Origin: CAYWVO01 sp964461835
Lineage (GTDB): Bacteria > Zixibacteria > MSB-5A5 > WJJR01 > JAJRUJ01
Length of the DNA stretch: 64,000 nt
NCBI GenBank assembly: GCA_964461835.1
Contig: CAYWVO010000016.1
Coordinates: 1 to 64,000, forward strand
Direction: 5' to 3'
The notes beneath the pieces were generated by a model. It was not told where the DNA came from, made no database searches, and saw nothing but the letters and a program-made list of their open reading frames with translations. Position 1 is the first letter of the stretch. Each line of letters opens with the position of its first letter. Shown piece by piece: positions 42,976 to 52,273 of this stretch. A program made the translations under genes and the position numbers.

Positions 42976-43536
42976 ATGGTCTGGGAAAAAACACGCGTAT
43001 TCAATATTCCGAATAGTCTCACGCTTTCGCGGCTGATACTTCTCCCGCTGTTCTTCTGGCTTATGGCGCAGGACGATCGTACCTATTGGACCTGGGGCGG
43101 TATTCTGATTGCCTACGGCATTTTGTCGGATAATCTTGACGGCTATATTGCCCGACGTTTTCACCAGACCACCACCCTGGGGAAGGTCCTCGATCCTCTA
43201 GCCGACAAGATTACCGCTGGCAGTGTCGCGGTGTTCTGCATAGTCGAGCGCGGGCTGCCCTGGCTGGCCGTGGTGTTGACTGTAGTGCGTGACTTAGGGC
43301 TGCTGCTGGGTGGACGATTCCTCTGGCGGCAAAGCGGTGCAATACCGACGTCCAATACCATCGGCAAAGCCGCCGCGTTGTTCTGGGGAATAACGCTGCT
43401 CATCTGGACCTTTGACTGGCACCCAATCAGCAGGATTGTGCTCTGGCCGGTCGTTGGTTTGTACCTCTTCGCCGGAGTGATCTATGCCTACCGGACAGTG
43501 CAGTGGTCGCGAAAGAGCGATGCCAAATCAGTGTAG
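42976..43536 (+). CDS. CDP-alcohol phosphatidyltransferase (PgsA-like)
   Basis: This 186-residue membrane enzyme has NIPNSLTLSRLILLP at the start and the CDP-alcohol transferase motif in full: DNLDGYIARRFHQTTTLGKVLDPLADK (DG..AR, then G...D...D). The ATG at 42976 follows GGAGGTGG. Size and motif fit phosphatidylglycerophosphate synthase, but other CDP-alcohol transferases share them. It follows the B12 genes by 75 bp and is probably not part of that function. Confidence 0.88.
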   Translation: MVWEKTRVFNIPNSLTLSRLILLPLFFWLMAQDDRTYWTWGGILIAYGILSDNLDGYIARRFHQTTTLGKVLDPLADKITAGSVAVFCIVERGLPWLAVVLTVVRDLGLLLGGRFLWRQSGAIPTSNTIGKAAALFWGITLLIWTFDWHPISRIVLWPVVGLYLFAGVIYAYRTVQWSRKSDAKSV

Positions 43537-43666
43537 AAACCGGGTTGTAATCATAAGACTTCAACCCTACTTTTCATTCCGCTTCGATCAACAATAGCAT
43601 CGTTTTCAGAAGTCAGACATTTTTGTCCCAGTGATTCAAATTTCGACAGGATTTGCAACTCCCAGC

Positions 43667-43695
43667 TTGACAGCAAATTACCTGGTGAATTTAAT
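43667..43695 (+). promoter_or_regulatory. promoter of the succinate dehydrogenase operon
   Basis: TTGACA (43667-43672) and TTTAAT (43690-43695) are 17 bp apart. The expected start is near 43702, about 35 nt before the sdhA ATG. Confidence 0.65.
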
Positions 43696-43737
43696 GATTT
43701 GTTCGGGGCAACTCTTTTCGGGGAGGAAACGCTGCAC

Positions 43738-45456
43738 ATGGCCCAAATAAGAGAACACGATGTCATTGTTTTGGGGACCGGTTTGGCGGGCCTGCGGGGC
43801 GCGGTGGAAATTGCGCGGCAATCCGGGGATTCGATCAATATGGCCCTGGTATCTAAAGTTCAACTCATGCGGGCGCACTCCGTTTGTGCAGAGGGCGGCA
43901 CGGCGGCGGTCCTGCGCGAGGAAGAGGGCGACAATTTCGATCTGCACGCCTGGGACAGCGTCAAGGGTTCTGACTTCTTGGCCGACCAGGATGTCATTGA
44001 TGTGTTTGTCCGCAAATGCCCGGAAGAAATCCGACTCCTGGATCGCTTCGGATTACCCTGGTCGCGCCGCGAAGATGGGCGCATTCTGCAACGACCGTTC
44101 GGCGGTCATAGTTACCCCCGGGCGACCATGGCGGCAGACAAAACCGGCTTCTTTGAGATGCAAACACTCTATGATGAGTTAATGCGGTATAAAAATTTCA
44201 CCAGGTACGAGGAAGTTTTTGCCACTTCGATTGTTGTGGAGGATGGCGCTTTTCGTGGTGTGACGATTATGGATTTGGCCATGGGGGAGATGGTTGTCCT
44301 GCGCGGCAAGGCGTTGTTAATCTCTTCGGGCGGTCAGGGCACGCTGTATGCTTTCAGCACCTATTCCCAGACGGTTACCGGTGACGGTCAGGCGATGGCC
44401 TATCGCGCCGGCATGGCCATTGAAGACCCGGAATTTCTCCAGTTTCATCCTACCGGATTGGTACCCTCGGGTATCTTAATGACCGAAGGCTGCCGCGGTG
44501 AGGGCGGTTATCTGCGCAACAAAGACGGCGACCGATTCATGGAAAAATATGCGCCGTCCAAAATGGAGCTCGGCCCGCGTGACATTATATCCCGTGCTGA
44601 GATAACGGAAATTTTGGAAGGCCGCGGATATGAGGGCCCGGGTACCCTGGACTACATTCATCTTGATCTGACCCATCTGGGGGCCGAGAAGATTTACAGT
44701 CGGTTACCGCTGATCCGCGAAGTCTGCATGAAGTTTCTCGGTATTGATCCGGTGGATACGCAGATTCCGGTGCGGCCGGTCGCGCATTACTCCATGGGTG
44801 GCGTTGAGTGTGATATTACCGGGAAATGCATGATGGAAGGTATCTGGGCTGCCGGCGAGGTCGCCTGCGTTTCCTTGCACGGGGCGAATCGGTTGGGCAC
44901 AAATTCCACTGCCGAATGCCTGGTCTGGGGCGGCATTTCCGGCGGCGAGATCGTTAAGTTCATCCAGTCCGACCCGTCGTTGCTCGATCTGCCACAGGAG
45001 CGGGTTACCACCGAGGAAAAGCGGGTGTTTGAGGATATGCTGGGTCGGAGCGGTGACGAGAATCCGTACACCATTCGTCGTGAACTCCGGGACACCGTCG
45101 ACTTGTACCTCGGTGTTTACCGGGACGGCGACGGTATGAAGACCGGACAGGAAAAGACCCGCGAGCTGTCTGAACGATTCAAAAACATCAAAGTTGTTGA
45201 TAAAGGTCTGGTGTATAACTCCAACCTCATGAATGTCCTGGAAATTGAGAACCTTCTCGATCAGGCACACGCAATGTTTGCCGCAGGAATCGCCCGGGAG
45301 GAATCACGCGGGGCGCACTCCCGGCGGGATTTTACCAAGCGGGACGATGAGAAGTGGTTGAAACATACCCTAGTGTACCATACACCGGATGGTCCGCGGT
45401 TAGACTACAAACCGGTCACCATGACGAAATGGAAACCGGTGGAACGGAAATATTAA
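43738..45456 (+). CDS. sdhA: succinate dehydrogenase/fumarate reductase flavoprotein subunit
   Basis: This 572-residue subunit has the FAD fold VIVLGTGLAGLRGAVEIA, the covalent-FAD His in RAHSVCAEGG (about residue 47), and the substrate site HPTGLVPSGILMTEGCRGEGG. The late VRPVAHYSMGGVECD and GANRLGTNSTAE segments are present. I chose the ATG at 43738 because GGGGAGG precedes it. The gene order A-C-D-B with two small anchors does not decide the physiological direction. It oxidises succinate or reduces fumarate in the membrane. Confidence 0.96.
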   Translation: MAQIREHDVIVLGTGLAGLRGAVEIARQSGDSINMALVSKVQLMRAHSVCAEGGTAAVLREEEGDNFDLHAWDSVKGSDFLADQDVIDVFVRKCPEEIRLLDRFGLPWSRREDGRILQRPFGGHSYPRATMAADKTGFFEMQTLYDELMRYKNFTRYEEVFATSIVVEDGAFRGVTIMDLAMGEMVVLRGKALLISSGGQGTLYAFSTYSQTVTGDGQAMAYRAGMAIEDPEFLQFHPTGLVPSGILMTEGCRGEGGYLRNKDGDRFMEKYAPSKMELGPRDIISRAEITEILEGRGYEGPGTLDYIHLDLTHLGAEKIYSRLPLIREVCMKFLGIDPVDTQIPVRPVAHYSMGGVECDITGKCMMEGIWAAGEVACVSLHGANRLGTNSTAECLVWGGISGGEIVKFIQSDPSLLDLPQERVTTEEKRVFEDMLGRSGDENPYTIRRELRDTVDLYLGVYRDGDGMKTGQEKTRELSERFKNIKVVDKGLVYNSNLMNVLEIENLLDQAHAMFAAGIAREESRGAHSRRDFTKRDDEKWLKHTLVYHTPDGPRLDYKPVTMTKWKPVERKY

Positions 45457-45464
45457 GGGAGTAA

Positions 45465-45905
45465 ATGATGTCCGAACCCCAAAAATACGAAAATCGCCTG
45501 GGAATACGAGGGTGGTGGAGCGGCGGTCGCTGGGGCTTTGAACGGTACATGTACACCCTGCACCGTTTGACCGGACTGGGCCTGGTGGCCTACTTTGTCC
45601 TGCATGTCCTGGTAACCTCCTCACGTGCGTTCGGGGCGGAGGCGTGGGACCGCTGGATGGGTATTGTCGGTGTACCGGTTCTGCACGTCGGCGAATTTTT
45701 CGTGGTGCTTGCGTTCATCTTCCATTCACTGAATGGCATCCGGCTGGTGCTGATAGAATTGGGCTTTGCGGTCGGCAAGGCGGAAGAACCGGTTTACCCG
45801 TACAAAACCTCGCTGAACGTACAGCGGCCGCTCATGGTGTTGGTGATGGTTCTGGCGGCAATTTTTGTCGTCGTCAGCGGCTATGATTTCTGGCTCATTC
45901 ACTGA
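45465..45905 (+). CDS. sdhC: succinate dehydrogenase cytochrome b subunit
   Basis: This 146-residue protein has three predicted membrane helices (about residues 38-57, 75-98 and 122-141). It has HRLTGLGLVAYFVLHVLV and FIFHSLNGIRLVLIE, with His residues placed as heme ligands in SdhC families. It begins 8 bp after sdhA; an ATG one codon later is also possible. Confidence 0.9.
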   Translation: MMSEPQKYENRLGIRGWWSGGRWGFERYMYTLHRLTGLGLVAYFVLHVLVTSSRAFGAEAWDRWMGIVGVPVLHVGEFFVVLAFIFHSLNGIRLVLIELGFAVGKAEEPVYPYKTSLNVQRPLMVLVMVLAAIFVVVSGYDFWLIH

Positions 45906-45916
45906 GGAGGATCAAG

Positions 45917-46288
45917 ATGCGAGAGACCAAACTATGGACCTGGCACCTGCTCGCCGGCATCGCCATTTTGATTCTCGGTGGGCTGCACATGATCACCATG
46001 CACCTGGATGGCATCATTGGCTTGTTCAATCCAGCCGGCGGTGCGGCAATTGCATGGGATAATGTTGTTGCCAGGGCCCAGACGATATTTCATACCGTGT
46101 TGTATATCGCCCTGCTCGGCGTAACCCTGTTTCACGGCTTTTACGGGTTGCGCAATATTATCTTCGAGTTGGGTATCAGCAAAAGTGTCGGTACGGTGGT
46201 AAACGCCGTGTTATTGTTGGGGGGCGTCGTCCTGTTTGTGTTTGGTACCTGGGCGGCGCTGGCCTCGCGGGCGGTTGCACTCGGTTAA
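45917..46288 (+). CDS. sdhD: succinate dehydrogenase membrane anchor subunit
   Basis: This 123-residue protein has three helices (about residues 8-27, 54-78 and 92-116). Conserved His occur in LHMITMHLDG, FHTVLYIALLGVTLFHGFYGLRNI. It starts 11 bp after sdhC with a GAGGAGG site and should share heme and quinone sites with SdhC. Confidence 0.88.
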   Translation: MRETKLWTWHLLAGIAILILGGLHMITMHLDGIIGLFNPAGGAAIAWDNVVARAQTIFHTVLYIALLGVTLFHGFYGLRNIIFELGISKSVGTVVNAVLLLGGVVLFVFGTWAALASRAVALG

Positions 46289-46303
46289 AGAGGAAGGCAG
46301 ATT

Positions 46304-47149
46304 ATGGATTTCCAATCATCCGAGCCCACCAATATTACTTTCGTGGTGCGGCGGTTCAGTCCGGAAACCGACCAGAAACCGCACTACGTTGATTATACCG
46401 TGCGGGTTATCGCCGGAATGACTGTTTTGGAAGGGCTCCATTATATAAAAAATGAACTCGATGCGTCCCTGGCCTGGCGGTCTTCCTGTCGCATGGGTGT
46501 GTGCGGTTCGTGTGGAGTGTTGATTAATGGCAAGCCCATGTTGGCCTGCAATACGCAAATCATGCATGTGAGCGAACGTGCGTTGACGATTGGTCCCCTG
46601 CCCAATTTCAGCATTGTGAAAGATTTGGTCCCTGATTTACAGCCGATGCTGCAAAAACATATTGGCGGGCATCCCCATGTTATCCGAGAGGATAAGGACC
46701 CCACGGTCGTACCGCAGGATGAGTACTATCAAACGCCGGAGGAATTACGGCGTTTTTTGCAGTTTTCCTATTGTATTAAATGCGGGGCCTGCATGGCAGC
46801 CTGCCCGACCTTGGCGCTGGACAAGGATTACCTCGGGCCAATGCCGCTGGCGCAATTCCACCGCTATAATGTCGATACGCGGGATGCCGGTTTCAAAGAA
46901 CGGCGGAATATTGCCGGGGGTCCAACGGGAGTTGCCCGCTGTCACTATGCTGGTGAATGCTCCAATGTTTGCCCCAAAGGAGTTGACCCGGCGCGCGCAA
47001 TTCAATTGATGAAGCGCGATCTGGTGTTCTCATACCTGGGCCTTCGGGGCCGTGATAAACCTTGCCCTACGATCGGGCCGGATACCAACGCCAAGCGAAA
47101 AGAGGGAGTCTCGGATCCGCCTCCTTTTACTATCGAGCAAGCGCACTAG
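46304..47149 (+). CDS. sdhB: succinate dehydrogenase/fumarate reductase iron-sulfur subunit
   Basis: This 281-residue subunit has the [2Fe-2S] cysteines in SCRMGVCGSCGVLINGKPMLAC (read as four Cys over about 20 residues). The two cubane-type sets are CIKCGACMAACPT and CHYAGECSNVCPKGVDP. It carries electrons from FAD to the quinone. It ends the operon and is followed by a strong bidirectional terminator. Confidence 0.96.
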   Translation: MDFQSSEPTNITFVVRRFSPETDQKPHYVDYTVRVIAGMTVLEGLHYIKNELDASLAWRSSCRMGVCGSCGVLINGKPMLACNTQIMHVSERALTIGPLPNFSIVKDLVPDLQPMLQKHIGGHPHVIREDKDPTVVPQDEYYQTPEELRRFLQFSYCIKCGACMAACPTLALDKDYLGPMPLAQFHRYNVDTRDAGFKERRNIAGGPTGVARCHYAGECSNVCPKGVDPARAIQLMKRDLVFSYLGLRGRDKPCPTIGPDTNAKRKEGVSDPPPFTIEQAH

Positions 47150-47173
47150 GAAAACATCTGAATTCGAAACGCG

Positions 47174-47201
47174 AAAAAGGCGGCCTGTCGGCCGCCTTTT
47201 T
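47174..47201. terminator. bidirectional terminator between sdhB and the RHH gene
   Basis: AAAAAGGCGGCC (47174-47185) pairs with GGCCGCCTTTTT (47190-47201) around TGTC. There is a T-run on either strand, so it serves both convergent genes. Confidence 0.92.
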
Positions 47202-47219
47202 GCATGAGGCAGGCAGTAT

Positions 47220-47615
47220 TCAGAGCCGTTCCATGTCGGAGATAATACCCTCGACGAGACTTTTTTTCAGGCGACGGCGTCGGCCCTCGAAACGGCCTTT
47301 CATGGGCAGTTTGCCTTTGATGTCATCAAGGAAATCATCGACATCTTTTTCCAATGCGGTCCGCGCCAGCTTTGGGTTTGCCTGAAAGATCACCGCATTC
47401 ATTGCCCCGCGGATCAACCCCGCGACCGAAGAATTCTGTTTTCTGGCAATTTCTTTCAACGCTCGCAGTTCCGCCTCGTCAAGAACGATAGAGAATGGTT
47501 TCTTGACTCGGCCCGATGGCCGGCGTCCGCGACGGGCTCCGCCTCTTTTCGGTCCCGGTTTCCGGCCCCGCCGTGCGGTCTTTTTCGCCGCACTTTTCTT
47601 CGCTGTCCTCGGCAT
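47220..47615 (-). CDS. ribbon-helix-helix-type protein with basic N-terminal tail
   Basis: This 131-residue protein begins with about 40 Lys/Arg/Gly/Ala-rich residues (TAKKSAAKKTARRGRKPGPK), like a histone-H1-type tail. A short RHH-like domain follows (PFSIVLDEAELRALKEIAR, then SVAGLIRGAMNAVI). A helical C-terminus has another basic patch (EGRRRRLKKS). The ATG at 47615 follows AAAGGAG. Likely a DNA-binding or nucleoid protein, or the antitoxin part of an unseen pair; no toxin gene is adjacent. Confidence 0.7.
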   Translation of the reverse strand: MPRTAKKSAAKKTARRGRKPGPKRGGARRGRRPSGRVKKPFSIVLDEAELRALKEIARKQNSSVAGLIRGAMNAVIFQANPKLARTALEKDVDDFLDDIKGKLPMKGRFEGRRRRLKKSLVEGIISDMERL

Positions 47616-47830
47616 TACCACTCCTTTGCATACCGTTGGTTAGTAGTATTAGTATTGTGCTCTTTACCGTTTCCCTGTGCTCACATCACATACAAAACCA
47701 ACTTCCGTTCCACATATACTCGGCAATTATCGTTCCCGATCACGGTGGTTATCTGGAAGATAACCTCTCGCCCGCGACACACGCATTCTACATATATGGA
47801 TTTATCTAGTGCAGGGCAAGAGTAAATCGA

Positions 47831-48667
47831 TTACGAAATTTCAATTATTTTGTGGCGCGGAGTCCGGTATGCAGAGCCGATCGTGAGGACACGAATTGGT
47901 GGGCCATTCGGCCCGGTTCTGTTGACATGGGCATCTACCCCTACATGGGTGTGCCCGGACGCCACCAACGTTGTTTTATTCCGCCTGGATATCTCTTCGC
48001 CCAATGTCAAATTGCCAAAATAGGCATTATTAACGTTCCACAGAAAATCAGCCCGGGATTTTCGAATGATCTGTTCCTCAAATGGAGGAACATGTGTTAT
48101 CACCGCTATCGCCGAAATAGCTGGATTGTCCTGTAATTCTTTGATGCGACGCCGAAAAGCCTGTAAAATTTGCCGGGAGAATTCCCGGTCGGTGTACGGC
48201 CAATTAATATGGATACCATCCATATTGAACCGGGATTTTTGGCGTTGGTAGCGATCGGCATCGTACTCGGCCAGTCGTGGATCAGCGGCAGAGTAGTCGT
48301 ACCAGCCAATGGTCCCGCAAATCCCGAGGGAGCCCAATACGACATTTTCCCCCTCCAGCCAGGTTGCCCCGACATCGGCAGTAATCCGCGGCAAGACCGA
48401 TTCCCAAAGTTCTTGAGACGAGTGAGTGCCGGCCCATACGTCGTGATTTCCCGCCACAACACCACAGGGAATATCGAGGGTGGCAAAAAGCTCAAGCGCC
48501 GCCTGGAAATTCGATTCCGGCTCCCCGATATCGCCTGCGATGCAAACGGCATCACATTCGGCGGCGGCAATCTCGGTAACCAGCCGCTTAATTGTCTGGT
48601 GCGGGGTAATGCCGTAGTGTAGATCGGCGGTAAGTGCCAGGCGGTGTGGTGCTCGTTCCGATATCAC
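47831..48667 (-). CDS. calcineurin-like metallophosphoesterase
   Basis: The protein has the metal motifs LTADLHYG (DxH), AGDIGE (GDxxE-like), VAGNHDVW (GNHD), VITHVPPF (H) and VASGHTHVG (GHTH) in the usual order. I chose the GTG at 48667 (278 aa) because GGAG lies 7 nt upstream; an earlier frame start at 48709 exists. It belongs to the broad Mre11/PP family; substrate is unknown. It is divergent from the FMN riboswitch and rib operon. Confidence 0.85.
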   Translation of the reverse strand: MISERAPHRLALTADLHYGITPHQTIKRLVTEIAAAECDAVCIAGDIGEPESNFQAALELFATLDIPCGVVAGNHDVWAGTHSSQELWESVLPRITADVGATWLEGENVVLGSLGICGTIGWYDYSAADPRLAEYDADRYQRQKSRFNMDGIHINWPYTDREFSRQILQAFRRRIKELQDNPAISAIAVITHVPPFEEQIIRKSRADFLWNVNNAYFGNLTLGEEISRRNKTTLVASGHTHVGVDAHVNRTGPNGPPIRVLTIGSAYRTPRHKIIEIS

Positions 48668-48756
48668 ATTGTCACTCCGGTCAGGCTGAGATTTGACACG
48701 AACAACCAAATTCTCGTTGGTATTTGTGGAATATATACGTATCCTACTGGTGGATC

Positions 48757-48911
48757 ATTCGCTTTCGGGGCGAGGTGAAATTCCTCGATCGGCGGTAAAA
48801 GCCCGCGACCCGGGGCAGAAGAAGCGAGATTGATACGATCCCATAGTGCCCCCGGCTGAATCGGTGGAATTCCGATGCCGACGGTTACAGTCCGGATGGG
48901 AGAAGGCGAGT
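48757..48911 (+). ncRNA. FMN riboswitch (RFN element)
   Basis: The P1 stem ATTCGCTTTC (48757-48766) pairs with GAAGGCGAGT (48902-48911). Conserved blocks follow in order: GGGGCGAGGTGAAATTCC, GATCGGCGGTAAAAGCCCGCGA, then ATCGGTGGAATTCCGATGCC, GACGGTTACAGTCCGGATGGG and AGAAGG. It lies 130 bp upstream of ribD on the same strand and should repress the operon when FMN is high. Confidence 0.95.
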
Positions 48912-49041
48912 CGCAGAATTGGCTGCGCATTTGTGTAGCGGTATCTTCGGTTCATCGCTTTCATGGTCCTCCGCCTCCGTTGCGTGTGATTGGCGCTAAA
49001 TGAACGGTGATCGACAGCAAAAATGAACGCGGCGGTGCTGC

Positions 49042-50238
49042 ATGGGTAACGCAGAATCCGGTATTCAAAGCAATCGACAAACCTCGGAGGAAGAGGACCG
49101 TCGATTCATGCGGGAGGCCTTAAACCTGGCCGCCCGTGGCGCCGGCTTGACCAGTCCCAACCCGATGGTGGGCGCAGTCTTGGTCAAGGACGGACGTATT
49201 CTATCTAAGGCCTATCATCAACGCGCCGGGGGGCCTCATGCCGAGGCCAGCGCTTTGAAAATGGCCGGTCCTGCTGCCGCCGGAGCGACATTGTATATCA
49301 ATCTGGAACCCTGCTGCCATTACGGAAAAACGCCACCGTGCACAGATGCAATTCTGCGGGCAGGCATCACCCGCGTGGTGTGCGGCATGAGAGATCCGAA
49401 TCCGAGAGTTTCGGGTCAGGGCATTAAAATACTTCGCGCACAGGGAATCGGTGTCCGGGTAGGGGTGCTCCAGCAGGAAGCCATTCGATTAAACGAAGCC
49501 CACATCAAGTATGTGATGACCGGTCAGCCACTCGTGGTCTTGAAAATCGCCCAGACCCTGGATGGAAAGATCACCAGTCCCGAGGGCGGCGCCGCGCAAA
49601 TTTCCGGCCCGGAGGCGCAGGCATTCGTGCATCAACTGCGTGCCCGATACGATGCGGTGCTCGTGGGTAAAAACACGGTGCTGGCAGACAATCCCAAGTT
49701 AACGGTGCGCGCGGTGAAGGGGCGTGACCCCTTGCGCCTTGTCTTAGATTCCTGGGAAAAACTGCCGCATGATGTCTGGGTGCTGGCCAATAATCTGGAT
49801 AAGAAAACCATCCGGATCAGCCTCGATATGGCACAACGGCCGAATCTTGGCGGCCGGATCGAGAGTTTTTTCTGGCGAGTGCCGCCGAATGAATTGCACC
49901 AGGTGGACTTGCAGGAAACCCTCCGCATTGCCGGAAACAACCAAATCACCAGCATTCTCGTTGAGGGTGGAGCACAGGTCTTTGGCTCGTTTTTGCGTGA
50001 AAGGCTCGCGGATAAGGTCCATATCATTGTTGCCCCGACGTTCTTCGGGGAGGGAAAATCCGCGCTGTCGGGATATCGGATGGTTTCACCATTTGACCGG
50101 ATGCGGCTGGCCGACACCTCTGTCTCCCGGCTGGGGGCGGACCTGATGATCACCGGCTACCCGGTTTGGGACTCAGCGAGCGACGCGGGTGACGATGGCA
50201 ATTCCCCTGACCCTGATACCGAGATATTTGAGGAATAA
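49042..50238 (+). CDS. ribD: riboflavin biosynthesis bifunctional deaminase/reductase RibD
   Basis: This 398-residue protein has an N-terminal zinc deaminase (SPNPMVGAVLV, GGPHAEASAL with HAE, and EPCCHYGKTPPCTDAI). The C-terminal reductase starts at about residue 165 (VVLKIAQTLDGKIT...ISGPEAQAFVHQLRARYDAVLVG) and has the ILVEGGAQVFGSF signature. It carries out steps 2 and 3 of riboflavin synthesis. The ATG at 49042 has no strong ribosome site; an in-frame ATG at 49108 is closer to the domain start. Confidence 0.95.
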   Translation: MGNAESGIQSNRQTSEEEDRRFMREALNLAARGAGLTSPNPMVGAVLVKDGRILSKAYHQRAGGPHAEASALKMAGPAAAGATLYINLEPCCHYGKTPPCTDAILRAGITRVVCGMRDPNPRVSGQGIKILRAQGIGVRVGVLQQEAIRLNEAHIKYVMTGQPLVVLKIAQTLDGKITSPEGGAAQISGPEAQAFVHQLRARYDAVLVGKNTVLADNPKLTVRAVKGRDPLRLVLDSWEKLPHDVWVLANNLDKKTIRISLDMAQRPNLGGRIESFFWRVPPNELHQVDLQETLRIAGNNQITSILVEGGAQVFGSFLRERLADKVHIIVAPTFFGEGKSALSGYRMVSPFDRMRLADTSVSRLGADLMITGYPVWDSASDAGDDGNSPDPDTEIFEE

Positions 50239-50253
50239 ACGCAATTCGATGGT

Positions 50254-50886
50254 ATGTTTACGGGTTTGATTCAGGAAATCGGTACGGTCCAACAGTCGCG
50301 GCGTTCGGGTTCCGGTGCGCGGCTGGCAATTGCCGCTCCCGCCACGGCCGCCAAAGTCGCTGTGGGTGATTCCGTGGCCGTTTCCGGGCCGTGTCTTACT
50401 GTCAACGACCTTCAGGATGCTCTCCTGCATTGTGAGGTCATCCCGGAAACGCTGGCGGCAACACGTCTGGGACAACTGAAAATCGGCGACCGGGTGAACC
50501 TGGAACTGGCCGTGGGACCGGACGGTGTCTTTGGTGGCCATCTGGTTAGTGGGCATGTCGATACGATCGGTACCGTGGCCGCCATCCGCTATCGCGGGGA
50601 TGGCGGTGAATTGACCGTTTCTTTCAGTGACCGCTTTAGCCACCTGGTTATTGATAAGGGTTCGCTCGCGATCGACGGTGTGAGTTTGACGGTTGCGGCA
50701 ACCGTGCCCGGTCGCGTCACGGTCGGAATCATTCCTACCACCTGGCATGAAACGACATTGCAGTACCTAAAAACCGGTCAGCCAGTCAATCTAGAATTCG
50801 ATCAAGCCGTAAAGGCTGTTCAGAAATTGAAAGGTACTCAGTCCAATGGCTTAAGCTGGGATTTCCTGGAGCGGGCGGGCTGGTGA
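50254..50886 (+). CDS. ribE: riboflavin synthase alpha subunit
   Basis: This 210-residue protein is built of two lumazine-binding repeats. Repeat 1 starts MFTGLIQEIGTV and contains VAVSGPCLTVND; repeat 2 starts HLVSGHVDTIGTV and contains LAIDGVSLTVAA. It dismutates two 6,7-dimethyl-8-ribityllumazine molecules to riboflavin. The start is 15 bp after ribD. Confidence 0.96.
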   Translation: MFTGLIQEIGTVQQSRRSGSGARLAIAAPATAAKVAVGDSVAVSGPCLTVNDLQDALLHCEVIPETLAATRLGQLKIGDRVNLELAVGPDGVFGGHLVSGHVDTIGTVAAIRYRGDGGELTVSFSDRFSHLVIDKGSLAIDGVSLTVAATVPGRVTVGIIPTTWHETTLQYLKTGQPVNLEFDQAVKAVQKLKGTQSNGLSWDFLERAGW

Positions 50887-50948
50887 AGCCAATAGAGACA
50901 AGATGATAGTTCGTACCCACTGCATGGGCACAAAGCCGGAGTCATCCG

Positions 50949-52262
50949 ATGGTACAACGGGAAAACGGTAACGACGAATTTCGCGGACAGTTCGATACAA
51001 TAGAAGACGCGGTGACTGATATTGCTGCCGGTAAAATGGTCATCGTCGTTGACGATGAGCAGCGTGAAAACGAAGGCGATCTTATTCTGGCGGCGGAACG
51101 GGTCACCCCGGAAGCCGTCAATTTCATGGCGAAGTATGGGCGCGGGTTGATTTGTACCTCGCTGACCGCCAAACGGTTGCGCGCGCTTGACCTGCAACCG
51201 ATGGTGAGCGAAAATACCGCCAAACTCGGCACGGCCTTCACGGTGTCCGTCGACGCCCGGGAAGGAACCACCACGGGTATCTCCGCCTATGATCGTTGCC
51301 GGACAATCCAAGTGCTGATTGATCCACAGTCGGCCCCGCAGGATTTGGAACGGCCGGGACATATCTTTCCGCTGCGTGCAGTTGATGGCGGGGTGCTCAA
51401 GCGCGCGGGGCACACCGAAGCCAGTATTGATCTCTGCTGCTCGGCTGGGTTGCAGCCCGCGGGCGTCCTGTGTGAGATCATGGATGACGACGGGGACATG
51501 GCCCGGACACCCCAGTTGATGGAATTTGCCAAAAAGCACGGCCTGAAAATCGTCACGATTGCCGATTTGATCGCCTACCGTCGCCGTGAGGAAAAATTGA
51601 TCGAGCGGCGAGCCGAAGCGAAATTGCCGACCCAATACGGTGAGTTCAAGATTATCATCTATGGCTCGGCGGTGGAAAGTGCGGAACACGTTGCCCTGGT
51701 GCGGGGAGAGGTGGAAAACAAATCCAATGTTTTAGTGCGGGTGCACTCGGAGTGTCTCACGGGCGATGTTTTCGGTTCACATCGCTGCGACTGCGGCCCG
51801 CAGTTGGACGGTGCACTGCGCGCCATTACCCGGGAGGGGCAAGGGGTGTTGTTGTACATGCGGCAGGAGGGCCGCGGTATCGGCCTGACCAATAAGATCA
51901 AAGCCTACCATTTGCAGGAGCGGGGATATGACACCGTGGAAGCTAACGTTCAGATTGGTTTCGCCCCGGATTTGCGCGATTACGGGATTGGCGCCCAGAT
52001 TCTGGTTGATTTGGGACTGTCGACTATCCGGCTGTTGACCAACAATCCCAAGAAAATTGTCGGGCTGACCGGATACGGGTTGAAAGTAACCGAGCGGGTC
52101 CCGATTGAGACTGTCCCTACGCCGGAAAACCTGGAATATCTCAGGACGAAACGCGATAAATTGGGGCACCTGTTGCACGTCCCCGAACCACCAGCATCTG
52201 TGTCCTCCGGCAGGACCCCAACCCGTGACGAAGATCAAGATCCGGTAACCGGCGATTTATAA
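50949..52262 (+). CDS. ribBA: 3,4-dihydroxy-2-butanone 4-phosphate synthase / GTP cyclohydrolase II
   Basis: A 437-residue fusion. The RibB half (to about residue 220) has VIVVDDEQRENEGDL and RAGHTEASIDLC. The RibA half has the zinc site HSECLTGDVFGSHRCDCGPQL, RQEGRGIGLTNKI, and the catalytic GIGAQILVDLG region. It supplies both precursors of the pathway. A 30-residue tail rich in Pro/Asp follows the RibA fold. It lies 12 bp before ribH. Confidence 0.96.
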   Translation: MVQRENGNDEFRGQFDTIEDAVTDIAAGKMVIVVDDEQRENEGDLILAAERVTPEAVNFMAKYGRGLICTSLTAKRLRALDLQPMVSENTAKLGTAFTVSVDAREGTTTGISAYDRCRTIQVLIDPQSAPQDLERPGHIFPLRAVDGGVLKRAGHTEASIDLCCSAGLQPAGVLCEIMDDDGDMARTPQLMEFAKKHGLKIVTIADLIAYRRREEKLIERRAEAKLPTQYGEFKIIIYGSAVESAEHVALVRGEVENKSNVLVRVHSECLTGDVFGSHRCDCGPQLDGALRAITREGQGVLLYMRQEGRGIGLTNKIKAYHLQERGYDTVEANVQIGFAPDLRDYGIGAQILVDLGLSTIRLLTNNPKKIVGLTGYGLKVTERVPIETVPTPENLEYLRTKRDKLGHLLHVPEPPASVSSGRTPTRDEDQDPVTGDL

Positions 52263-52273
52263 AGGAATGTGAT

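Noticed and set aside
42112..43164. 350-residue minus-strand frame over three plus-strand genes
   Set aside because: It crosses the ends of the propeller, DUF4430 and phosphatidyltransferase genes, whose motifs are clear on the plus strand. Its own sequence shows no fold.
48755..48964. Short minus-strand frames upstream of ribD
   Set aside because: They lie within the FMN riboswitch, whose conserved RNA blocks account for the sequence.
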